Source of the DNA: Spirochaetota bacterium
GTDB taxonomy: Bacteria > Spirochaetota > UBA4802 > JAFGJZ01
Length of the DNA: 55,805 nt
Direction: 5' to 3'
Assembly (NCBI GenBank): GCA_016928815.1
Contig: JAFGJZ010000081.1
Coordinates: 1-55,805 of the forward strand
Shown here: one piece after another, positions 24,861-32,534 of the stretch
How the letters are laid out: the number at the start of each line of letters is the position of its first letter
How positions within the stretch are numbered: position 1 is the stretch's first letter
The notes under the pieces: generated by a model
Databases searched by the model: none
Told to the model about the DNA's origin: nothing
What the model saw: the letters and a program-made list of their open reading frames with translations, nothing else
Made by a program: the position numbers and the translations under genes

Positions 24861-25439
24861 TTATTTCAGAATTCCTTTTTTAACCCCTTCAGCAAGTCTG
24901 CCTTTTACCGTTTCCCATAAACGGATACTGCCTTCTCCAATGCGTGCATTCAATTTAAAAACCTGTTCAGCCGAAATATTATTTTTTTTCCATCCGTGCC
25001 CCCCTCCGTATAAATTATGCAGCAGCGGCGGTATCCGGTCAACCGCTCTGGCAAATTTTGAATCAGCGGTTTCGCCGGCCTCAAATTCCACCCATAACTT
25101 TTCGTATTCATCACCTTTTCCGGCGGGAAGCATGTTCAGTATACGTCTGACACCATCCTGTTCCTGCTTTTTAAATTCCGGTTTTTCACTTTCATATATT
25201 ATCTTATCCCCGGCATCAATTTCACCCAGATCGTGAATCAGAAGCATCCTGATTACCCTGTCAATATCAACCGGACCGTCAGCATAATCCCTGAGCATAA
25301 GTGCGGAAAGGCAGACATGCCAGCTGTGTTCGGCGGAATTCTCATAACGGTCAAGTCCGACAGATTTTGATTTCCTGAGTACATTTTTCAGCTTTTCAAT
25401 TTCAATCATAAAATCAAGAATCCGTTCAATTTCTTCCAT
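24861..25439 (-). CDS. HD-domain phosphohydrolase (YfbR/HDDC2-like 5'-deoxynucleotidase)
   Basis: A 192-residue HD-superfamily hydrolase. Metal ligands are visible in order: His in NSAEHSWHVCLSA (about residue 33), the HD pair in MLLIHDLGEIDAGD (about 69-70) and a later Asp in FARAVDRIPPLLHNL (about 127). The architecture and length match YfbR/HDDC2 5'-deoxynucleotidases, which dephosphorylate deoxynucleoside monophosphates. Related proteins act on other nucleotides, so the exact substrate is open. It heads a probable two-gene unit with the acidic hypothetical protein. Confidence 0.9.
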   Translation of the reverse strand: MEEIERILDFMIEIEKLKNVLRKSKSVGLDRYENSAEHSWHVCLSALMLRDYADGPVDIDRVIRMLLIHDLGEIDAGDKIIYESEKPEFKKQEQDGVRRILNMLPAGKGDEYEKLWVEFEAGETADSKFARAVDRIPPLLHNLYGGGHGWKKNNISAEQVFKLNARIGEGSIRLWETVKGRLAEGVKKGILK

Positions 25440-25454
25440 AATTGTACTCCCTAA

Positions 25455-25670
25455 TCATGCACTGATTTTTTCTGCTTCCGGAAAAACTACCAGGATTAAG
25501 ATATCCTGATTATAATCAGCAGAATGTGACCTGATCAGATCATAAAAAACCATATTTTTACTGTCTAACACTATTTTGATATTCAATGATGGAATATAAT
25601 TAAAACGGATAGCCGGTTTGCTGCATGAACTGTTCAGCAGATTTTTTACGGGATCTTTAATGAATTCCAC
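25455..25670 (-). CDS. Possible small hypothetical protein
   Basis: A 71-codon frame starting with GTG follows the sensor-kinase gene by 17 bases on the same strand. The peptide has ordinary composition (for example ILILVVFPEAEKISA at the C-terminus), but no Shine-Dalgarno precedes the GTG and I recognise no family. It fills the only gap between the kinase and the HD gene, which is the main argument for it. Confidence 0.3.
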   Translation of the reverse strand: MEFIKDPVKNLLNSSCSKPAIRFNYIPSLNIKIVLDSKNMVFYDLIRSHSADYNQDILILVVFPEAEKISA

Positions 25671-25687
25671 AGGTTAATCGGCTGCTG

Positions 25688-27862
25688 TCACAAATCAAAT
25701 TTAAAATCTATGCGGACTGTTGTTCCATTGCCTGTAGTCAGGGTAAACCGGCCCTTCAGCTGCTGAGTCAGCATTTTTATTAACCGGATCCCGAAACCAT
25801 CAGATTTTTCCATGTTAAAATCCGCCGGCAATCCCTTTCCATTATCACTTACTGTCAATGAAACCTTATCAGATTTTTTTTTAAGTCTGATTTTAATGCT
25901 CTTCCTATCCATTTCCATAAATGCATATTTCATTGAATTGGTAATAAGTTCATTAATAATCAAACCAAGCGGGAAAAGTGTTTTAATATTAATTTCAAAA
26001 TTATCAATTTTAAACTGAATACTGTATTTACTGCTGTCATCATAAGTATTTACAATTGCCTTTACAAGATCTTCTATGTAATTCCCCGCATTTATAAATC
26101 TGTATTCGGATGTCATTAGCAATTTTTCATAAACAATTCGAATGCTTTTCACCCTGCCGGCCGCATCAAGAATGATATTTTTTGATTCCTGATTTGCAAG
26201 TGAATCCGAGTGAAGTGAAAGCATTGATTCAATGGAAAATAAATTATTTTTAATTCTATGATGAATCTCTTTCAATAACAGGGTCTTTTCAAGCAGTAGA
26301 TTTTCAGTTATCTCCTGATTCAGCTTTCGCTCCGAAATATCATCATAGACACCAAGCATACCATATACATTTCCCTCACCGTCAAAAAGCGGAAACTTGT
26401 TTGTTTCAGCCCATATCCGGTTTCCGTCAGCAGATTGAACTTCTTCTATAATATGCAGCCTGGGCTCCGCATTCTGAATGACAAAATTGTCATCCGCACG
26501 GTAAGCGGAAATATCATTTTCAGACCATGGAAAATCCGAATCTGTTTTCCCGATAATATCATCAGGTTCTTTCAGTCCTGCCGATTCAGCGAATAACCTG
26601 TTGCCTCCGAGGTATATTCCATTAATATCCTTCCAGAAAACCCGCTGTGGAATTGTATCAAGAATGTATCTGAATCTGCTTTCACTTTCTTTAATCTTCT
26701 CTCTGGTTTTTTTAAGTTCTTCCGTTTCTTTTGCCAGCAGAATATTCGAATAACTGCTTTCGGAAATGATGGTAAATAGACCAACAAGAAATTTCATCAG
26801 ATATTCAATAGTACTGTGATCATATCTTGGTACTTTTTTAAGTGCTTCCATATACGGTTTTTTGCTGAAGCCATGTCTTTCAGCCTGATTTATAAAAAAA
26901 CCTTCGTCAATTATATCTTCTGTATAGAAGAACTGTCCGGTAAATATATTTCCTGCATGTTTATTTCCGATGTAGAACGGAGTAACCACATCCCATAAGC
27001 CGTTTTTGCATTTGTAATCAACAAACTCGCCCTTTTTTAAATTCTGCGCAAGATAACAATCACTCTCTGTACAATTAACAGCAGTTTCACAATTTACACG
27101 ATGATAATTTTTGCAGATATCCTGCCATCCGGTGGAAACAAGCACTCTGCCATTAATATCTAGAACTGCGGTTACCATACCGGTAATAGAAGTAAAATTT
27201 TCAAGCAACCCGGTAATTTTATCAATATTTATAAATTTTGATAAATCAATGTCATCTATATCAGTTTCAGGATTAAGTATTATATCGAGTTTATCCCTTA
27301 AAATGGCTTCACTTTTCTTAAGATGGTTCCGGCTTTCAATCAGTTCAGATTGAAGTCTCTCATACTGTATGTTCGAAGTTACAAGCTCTTCATTTGTAAC
27401 TTCAAGTTCCTCAATAGCTGATTCAAGTTCTTCGTTTGCGGCTTCGATTTCATTCTGTTTTTCATATAACTGCTGTCTTGAATTAAAAAGCTTAAACGCC
27501 ATTTTAATTGATGCATCAAGGACAGTAATTCCCGTATTTTTTACAACATACCCGTATGAAGTAATTTTTTCAGTTCTTCCAACAACTTCCGGATCTGTAT
27601 GACTTGAAAGAAAAACAACGGGTATCTCATATTTATCAAGAATGATTTTAGCGGTTTCAGTTCCATCCAGTCCTTCGCCCAAATCAATGTCCATTAAAAT
27701 CAAATCAATTTTTTCACTGCCATTAATAAACTTTACTGCATCTTCGCCGCAATTGACAATAGTCACATTATATGAATATTTTTCAAGAACGGTTTTTTCA
27801 GCCAGAGCTATAAGAACTTCATCTTCTACAAGCAGTATTTTTTTCTGATCATTATCCTGCAA
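25688..27862 (-). CDS. Receiver-PocR-PAS-histidine kinase signalling protein
   Basis: A 724-residue cytoplasmic signalling protein with an unusual order. Residues about 8-125 form a response-regulator receiver (LLVEDEVLIALAEK; phospho-acceptor Asp in LILMDIDLGEGLDG). A short coiled coil (EEELVTSNIQYE-type, about 140-190) leads to a PocR sensory domain at about 210-375 with Cys-rich CETAVNCTESDC and FVDYKCKNGLWDVVTPFYIG. A PAS domain spans about 395-510. A HisKA_2-type dimerisation region carries the phospho-His in LLKEIHHRIKNNL near 533. An HATPase_c domain ends the protein (NELITNSMKYAF; NGKGLPADF; DGFGIRLI). PocR domains bind small hydrocarbon derivatives or other ligands. No separate output regulator is adjacent, so the partner is unknown. 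Confidence 0.92.
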   Translation of the reverse strand: MQDNDQKKILLVEDEVLIALAEKTVLEKYSYNVTIVNCGEDAVKFINGSEKIDLILMDIDLGEGLDGTETAKIILDKYEIPVVFLSSHTDPEVVGRTEKITSYGYVVKNTGITVLDASIKMAFKLFNSRQQLYEKQNEIEAANEELESAIEELEVTNEELVTSNIQYERLQSELIESRNHLKKSEAILRDKLDIILNPETDIDDIDLSKFINIDKITGLLENFTSITGMVTAVLDINGRVLVSTGWQDICKNYHRVNCETAVNCTESDCYLAQNLKKGEFVDYKCKNGLWDVVTPFYIGNKHAGNIFTGQFFYTEDIIDEGFFINQAERHGFSKKPYMEALKKVPRYDHSTIEYLMKFLVGLFTIISESSYSNILLAKETEELKKTREKIKESESRFRYILDTIPQRVFWKDINGIYLGGNRLFAESAGLKEPDDIIGKTDSDFPWSENDISAYRADDNFVIQNAEPRLHIIEEVQSADGNRIWAETNKFPLFDGEGNVYGMLGVYDDISERKLNQEITENLLLEKTLLLKEIHHRIKNNLFSIESMLSLHSDSLANQESKNIILDAAGRVKSIRIVYEKLLMTSEYRFINAGNYIEDLVKAIVNTYDDSSKYSIQFKIDNFEINIKTLFPLGLIINELITNSMKYAFMEMDRKSIKIRLKKKSDKVSLTVSDNGKGLPADFNMEKSDGFGIRLIKMLTQQLKGRFTLTTGNGTTVRIDFKFDL

Positions 27863-27987
27863 TTTTATCCCATCCGGATAAAGCTGAATTTGTAATTCAT
27901 CAATCTGGTTTCAGCTGTCTCATATTTAATTCAGCATTATATTTACCTTATTAATAGCATACTTTAATATTAAAATCCAGATAAAAT

Positions 27988-28020
27988 TAATAAAACCTGA
28001 AACACTTTCAGGTTTTATTA
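27988..28020 (-). terminator. Terminator of the MORN-lipoprotein gene
   Basis: A perfect 15-base stem pairs 27988-28002 with 28006-28020 around a three-base loop, flanked by A and T tracts. It lies 36 bases past the stop of the minus-strand MORN gene, so it serves that gene. Confidence 0.8.
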
Positions 28021-28055
28021 CAGCAGCAAAGGATTAATGGAAATTATAATCATTT

Positions 28056-29399
28056 TTACTTTATTTTTTTCACCTTTACTATGACTCCATTCTCGCAGAA
28101 TGCACTGTATTTTCCTTTTGCAATAACTTTCCAGTAATCTTTTTCAAATCCTTTTGGAGTATTATCATAATCCCGGACGACACCGTCCATATTTACATAA
28201 ATACCATCTCCTTTTACTATGGTCCAGACACCTTCACCGTACATATTACCGCTTACATATGTACCTGAATAAATATTTCCGGCAGCTGATTTGAATACAC
28301 CGGTGCCGTTCGGCATGCCTTTTAAGAATTCTCCGTCATAATATGATCCGTCACTATACTGGTATCTGCACATTCCTGAAGCTTCTGAATCAATCCATGT
28401 ACCTTTACATACATCCCCGTTTATGAATCTGAACTCGCCTGAACCGTTAATGGTATTTCCGGAAACAGTCATACCATCGAACATGGAATAAAAATCATTA
28501 TTTATTCCAGTCATAGCCTTTTCCATCAGTTGACTGCCTGTAATTCGTTCACTCTGAACTTTTGAATTATTAATAATACTGGAAATATCCAGCATATCTA
28601 TTTTATCATATCCCAATATAATACCTATATTATCAAAAACCTTTTCAGCACCTGAACGTCTCTTTTTGCTTTTTTCTTCATTCTCCCTGTCAAATTCTTC
28701 TTCCCTTCTTTCATTTTCAGCAATACGCCTTTTGTTTTCCCTTTCAACTTCTATTTTTTTTATCTTAATTGTGTGTGCTGTATCATAATTCTGGGAAAAC
28801 TCCTCTGTAACACTGAATACCTTACTGAAAGATCCATTGGATTTATACATCTTCATTGAAAGATAAATAGTTGATAAATGCTGCATTTCAGTTACGGAAA
28901 ATTCCGGCCAGTCATGATCTCTCCCGGCAACTTCGACATCAACCTTCAGCTCGTCTACATAATAGTCTGTAATTACAGGGAAAAATATATATCTGATTCC
29001 AAGTGCCGACATGAAATTTTTTATTTCTTTTACCGTTTTGTCAGAAGCGTGCTCCAGGGCTCCTCCGGTTCTGATAAATTCATATTTCGATCTTAAATTT
29101 TTCGATTTCAGCAAAGGATCAATTTCTTTGCCGATTATAAAATTATAACTGTTTAAATTACCGGAAGTCAGTACTTTTCTGATAACAGATTCCATTTCTT
29201 CTGAAGAAATGAACTCATTAGATTCAGCGGGAAGAATAACAAGTATCTTGGAATTTTTTTCCAGGGCACCGTCCATATCCGGATTGTGTTTCGCAGCAAG
29301 CACAGGCTGCCCGCAATACCCGTCCTGAAGAGGAACTGTAGCGCAACCTGAGATCAGAAATATTACATTTATAACCGTAAATAAAAATATTTTTTTCAT
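28056..29399 (-). CDS. MORN-repeat lipoprotein
   Basis: This 447-residue exported protein has a lipobox signal (FLISGCATV, Cys near residue 19). Three parts follow. A mixed alpha/beta domain (about 30-210) includes GALEHASDKTVKEIKNFMSA. A highly charged coiled-coil segment, RRIAENERREEEFDRENEEK, spans about 220-260. A C-terminal set of MORN repeats covers about 310-420, with units such as GSYYDGEFLKGMPNGTGVF and GNIYSGTYVSGNMYGEGVW. MORN arrays form beta-hairpin ladders that bind lipids or partner proteins. The N-terminal part resembles spirochaetal GNA1162-like lipoproteins only loosely, so no function is assigned. A strong terminator follows. Confidence 0.85.
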   Translation of the reverse strand: MKKIFLFTVINVIFLISGCATVPLQDGYCGQPVLAAKHNPDMDGALEKNSKILVILPAESNEFISSEEMESVIRKVLTSGNLNSYNFIIGKEIDPLLKSKNLRSKYEFIRTGGALEHASDKTVKEIKNFMSALGIRYIFFPVITDYYVDELKVDVEVAGRDHDWPEFSVTEMQHLSTIYLSMKMYKSNGSFSKVFSVTEEFSQNYDTAHTIKIKKIEVERENKRRIAENERREEEFDRENEEKSKKRRSGAEKVFDNIGIILGYDKIDMLDISSIINNSKVQSERITGSQLMEKAMTGINNDFYSMFDGMTVSGNTINGSGEFRFINGDVCKGTWIDSEASGMCRYQYSDGSYYDGEFLKGMPNGTGVFKSAAGNIYSGTYVSGNMYGEGVWTIVKGDGIYVNMDGVVRDYDNTPKGFEKDYWKVIAKGKYSAFCENGVIVKVKKIK

Positions 29400-29513
29400 A
29401 GAATCAAACCCTGTCTTTTAAATTTAGTTTATCTAATCATGATTTATAAAAATAAAAACAGGTTTGTGTCAATAATTTAAAATTTTTTTATTTTTTATCC
29501 TCTGATTTTTATT

Positions 29514-29978
29514 TCATATGAAATAAAAATGATTACAGCAGTCATGCCCTTCCATTAAAGTTTTCGTCCTTTTTAATTTAATTGCGGGATTAAAACCCTC
29601 AGCAATTGAAAAATCGGTACTGCATGTATGATGAAAAAATATATCTTCCGCATTCAATAATTTAGCCATTTCATATATGGGACATGCGGTACAGGTAAAC
29701 TGATATCCATTATCACACTTCTGCATGCTGAATTTAAATCCTTTTTCCTTTAAAGGTTCCCATAACAGACGGATTAAATCTTCAATTGAATTACTTTCAG
29801 TTTTCCCGGCAACAGCCTGCCATTCATGCTTTGCCTTTATACATTCAGTCGATTCGATGACTCTTAAAACTTCATTTCCGAACTTTCCAATCAGTGCCTT
29901 AAGCAGATCAGCTTTGTCTTTCATGTGAAAAAAATGGACATCTTTCAATTTTGCGTCTGAATTTTCTGCACTATTCAT
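29514..29978 (-). CDS. L-2-amino-thiazoline-4-carboxylic acid hydrolase-like protein
   Basis: A roughly 154-residue protein with features of the ATC-hydrolase-like family (PF14196). The C-terminal block FFHHTCSTDFSIAEGFNPAI, followed by RTKTLMEGHDCCNHFYFI, carries the conserved Cys-Cys and Glu-Gly. An inner TACPIYEMAKLL Cys is also present. Family members hydrolyse thiazoline rings in L-cysteine synthesis from ATC, but many homologues are uncharacterised. GGAG seven bases before the ATG at 29978 supports that start; the frame is open further upstream to 30032. It lies just downstream of the Crp-like regulator on the same strand, and regulator and enzyme may form one unit. Confidence 0.75.
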   Translation of the reverse strand: MNSAENSDAKLKDVHFFHMKDKADLLKALIGKFGNEVLRVIESTECIKAKHEWQAVAGKTESNSIEDLIRLLWEPLKEKGFKFSMQKCDNGYQFTCTACPIYEMAKLLNAEDIFFHHTCSTDFSIAEGFNPAIKLKRTKTLMEGHDCCNHFYFI

Positions 29979-30051
29979 ATTATTTCTCCATAATTTTTCA
30001 TATAGAATAATCATAGAAGAAACACCTGTCATTTACATATGTTGATAATTC

Positions 30052-30618
30052 TCAGAAATTCACATTTTTTCTTATTCGGGATAATTGAGTTGGAGTAATG
30101 CCCAAAAATGATGCAATAAGATATTGCGGAATTTGTCCGGCAATATCATGATAATCATTTAAAAATCCGGCATAGCGTTTACCGGCTTCATTACTGGTAA
30201 AAAATTCAAGCCGGGCATAGATATCTTTCAGCCGTTTTTTACTGTCTTTTCTTGCCAATGCTGATAAATCAGGATACTTTTTATACAATAATTCAATCTG
30301 CTGGTAATCTGCTTCCAGTACGATAGTATTTGCCAGTGTTTTTACATTTACTGCACTTTGGCCCTCAGGATCAAAGGATTCCAGAAAAAAATGGTTTTCC
30401 CATTTAAAATCAACAACAGTATATTTACCATCATCATCAACTTTGTAAAGATAGAGTAATCCTTCAGCAATAAAACCGAGACGTGGAAATGATCTTCCTG
30501 CAACAGAATAATACTGATCTTTCCTGTATTTTTTCTCCCTGAAAAGCCGTAATAAATCAGAAATAACCTGTTCATCCAATTTTAAGGCAGTCAGATGTTT
30601 TTTCAGCTTTTCAATCAC
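30052..30618 (-). CDS. Crp/Fnr-family regulator
   Basis: A 188-residue protein with an N-terminal cyclic-nucleotide-binding-type beta-roll (KYRKDQYYSVAGRSFPRLGF, then FIAEGLLYLYKVDDDGK) and a C-terminal helix-turn-helix (QIPQYLIASFLGITPTQLSR, residues about 160-180). It lacks the Cys set of oxygen-sensing Fnr. cAMP-binding residues are not clearly conserved, so the effector is uncertain. It is slightly shorter than Crp (about 210) but typical of Bacteroidetes/spirochaete Crp-like proteins. It could control the ATC-hydrolase-like gene downstream. Confidence 0.88.
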   Translation of the reverse strand: MIEKLKKHLTALKLDEQVISDLLRLFREKKYRKDQYYSVAGRSFPRLGFIAEGLLYLYKVDDDGKYTVVDFKWENHFFLESFDPEGQSAVNVKTLANTIVLEADYQQIELLYKKYPDLSALARKDSKKRLKDIYARLEFFTSNEAGKRYAGFLNDYHDIAGQIPQYLIASFLGITPTQLSRIRKNVNF

Positions 30619-30715
30619 AGTTTACTCCTTAAATCTGCATTCCATTTTAACATCTTTGTGATTAATATTCAATGACATGAATAACTATGCATTAGTAATC
30701 AATTTATGCGAATCT

Positions 30716-31609
30716 CTACAGAAAAAGCATTGCCACACCTGCGACGGATACCAGCGCACCTGCAACTTCCCTGAATCTGATTTTTTCATGGAAAATGAAT
30801 ATTGCGGGAAAAATCAGAATTACGGGAACAATTGACATTATGGTTGATGCGATTCCTGCACCTGTAAATTTTACAGCAGCCAATGAAAATGAAACTCCCA
30901 GAAACGGACCGAAAAATGATCCGGCAATCATGTATTTCAACGCAGTTCTGTCTTTAACAGCACGGATTACATTACCCCCTTTCCGGGAAAATAGGATTAT
31001 AACTGCAAATCCCGTTATCCCTGCAATTATTCTGATCTGGGTGGCTACAAAAGGATCCGTATCCAGTATTGCATACTTACTGATAACAAGACCGCCTGCC
31101 TGCCCTAGTGAACCGAGTACAGCATAAACCACTCCTTTAACAGCCTTTTTGCGGTCATAACCCGGTTTCTGTCCGTTGCCATGACCGGTTATAACAATAG
31201 TAATTCCCAGAAGTGTAACAGTAACTCCGGTTAACTCGAAGAAACTGAGAGTTTCTCCGGTAATCATAAAATCAATTATAGCGGAAAAAACAGGAGCAAG
31301 CGACATAATAAGCATTGATATTCTTGCTCCGATATTTATAAATCCTTTAAAAAGAAAAAAATCTCCAAGAACAAATCCTATAAACCCTGAAAATAAAAGC
31401 CATTTCCAGGTAAATATGGAAACTGTCAACGGTACCGGCGTACCTGTCCTGATAAGTGAATAAACTGCAATAAAAGCAAATGCAATTACAAGCCTGATAA
31501 TATTCAATGCAAGAGTACCCACCCTCTTGCCTGCAAATTCAAAGCACAGTGCTGTTACGCTCCAGCAGACTGCCGTCAATAAAGCATAAAATTCTCCGGT
31601 TTTAAGCAT
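30716..31609 (-). CDS. EamA (DMT-superfamily) transporter
   Basis: A 297-residue membrane protein with two EamA repeats of five helices each. Family blocks are visible: FYALLTAVCWSVTALCFEFA in repeat 1 and AVLGSLGQAGGLVISKYAIL starting repeat 2, with FTGAGIASTIMSIVPVILIF late in repeat 2. Such proteins export metabolites or drugs. A TTG four codons upstream overlaps the Shine-Dalgarno, so the ATG at 31609, with GGAG seven bases upstream, is the start. A perfect 19-base palindrome lies about 35 bases upstream, in the promoter, and suggests local repressor control. Confidence 0.92.
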   Translation of the reverse strand: MLKTGEFYALLTAVCWSVTALCFEFAGKRVGTLALNIIRLVIAFAFIAVYSLIRTGTPVPLTVSIFTWKWLLFSGFIGFVLGDFFLFKGFINIGARISMLIMSLAPVFSAIIDFMITGETLSFFELTGVTVTLLGITIVITGHGNGQKPGYDRKKAVKGVVYAVLGSLGQAGGLVISKYAILDTDPFVATQIRIIAGITGFAVIILFSRKGGNVIRAVKDRTALKYMIAGSFFGPFLGVSFSLAAVKFTGAGIASTIMSIVPVILIFPAIFIFHEKIRFREVAGALVSVAGVAMLFL

Positions 31610-31641
31610 AAATTTCTCCAAAAAAATAATCCCTGGCTATT

Positions 31642-31660
31642 TAGTTGTATGATACAACTA
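31642..31660. promoter_or_regulatory. Putative operator in the EamA transporter promoter
   Basis: A perfect 19-base palindrome TAGTTGTATGATACAACTA (9-1-9) lies directly downstream, on the minus strand, of a TTGACA box at 31662-31667. It therefore occupies the spacer or -10 position. This arrangement is typical of MarR-, GntR- or PadR-type repressor sites. No such regulator gene is adjacent. Confidence 0.6.
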
Positions 31661-31777
31661 TTGTCAAGAAATTTTCTCCTTTTTTCATTTCATATCGGAT
31701 AATTTCAGATTATGTCCGCAATTATTCAATCTATCCGTTAAGAATGATAAATTGATTTAAAGCTGATTCAATATTAT

Positions 31778-32224
31778 CTATTTTTCTGCAGGCGGACGTA
31801 ATAAGGCTATCAGTTCACTATCACTGAGATTTTCTGTCAGAATTATAAAATCCGCAACAGCCAGCTGATTGCCGAGAGTCGGATATGTAATTATATGGTT
31901 TTCAGATTTTTCAATCTCCTGTAACGCCTTCTGACTTCCTTTTGCATACCTTGAAAATTTTGCCGACCAGGCTTTTATCAGTTTAATTCTGCTTTCCCTG
32001 TTTTTGGATGCTTTGACAAATGTTTCTTTTTTCATTGTATTGCTTAAGCTGTAGCCTGTTATGAATCTGTTTCTGCAGAATAAGTAAAAAAAACCTTTAT
32101 TCAGAAAATTCTTTTTTTTTGCTCCGATATTTTGTCTTTGAAGTTCTTTTACATACTCAAGAAGTGATTTTTCAAGATATTTTGATGAAAGCAGAGACTG
32201 CTCTTTATTATCATTTAAATCCAT
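31778..32224 (-). CDS. Hypothetical basic protein
   Basis: A 148-residue soluble protein, strongly basic in its first two thirds (KEETFVKASKNRESRIKLIK-like composition) and predicted mostly helical. The C-terminal ADFIILTENLSDSELIALLR is more neutral. I recognise no family, and no signal peptide or membrane helix is visible. It stands alone on the minus strand, followed by a long AT-rich gene-free region on its upstream side. Confidence 0.6.
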   Translation of the reverse strand: MDLNDNKEQSLLSSKYLEKSLLEYVKELQRQNIGAKKKNFLNKGFFYLFCRNRFITGYSLSNTMKKETFVKASKNRESRIKLIKAWSAKFSRYAKGSQKALQEIEKSENHIITYPTLGNQLAVADFIILTENLSDSELIALLRPPAEK

Positions 32225-32534
32225 ATTAAGCCCTGTTAGTATTAGAATATTAAGGATACAGTAAGGTCTATTAATTATTAGTCAATGATAATTATGTGAG
32301 AATGAAATTTTTTATAAATACAACTTTACTTATTGTTTACATGCAATAATACTTATACATGAGATTAATTTTGATTCATAAATTTTTAGTAATAATTTTA
32401 TTTTTTCATTCCAATATTACTACTTTTCAAATATTTACAGTATGTTAATTTATGTTCAATTCAAAATTTTAATTATTGACACTATTGCGCATAGTTATAC
32501 ACCTAATTAACATTGGTACTGTACAGGGGGAATT
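32225..32534. other. AT-rich divergent intergenic region
   Basis: This 310-base gene-free stretch separates the minus-strand hypothetical gene from the plus-strand Fe-S protein. It is very AT-rich. A TTGACA occurs at 32476-32481, but no well-spaced -10 follows, so I do not call a promoter. I see no tRNA, hairpin terminator or repeat in it. Confidence 0.4.

Noticed and set aside
32476..32500. TTGACA as promoter of the HdrD-like gene
   Set aside because: The nearest -10-like sequence (TTATAC) is only about 13 bases away, too close; other spacings give no match.
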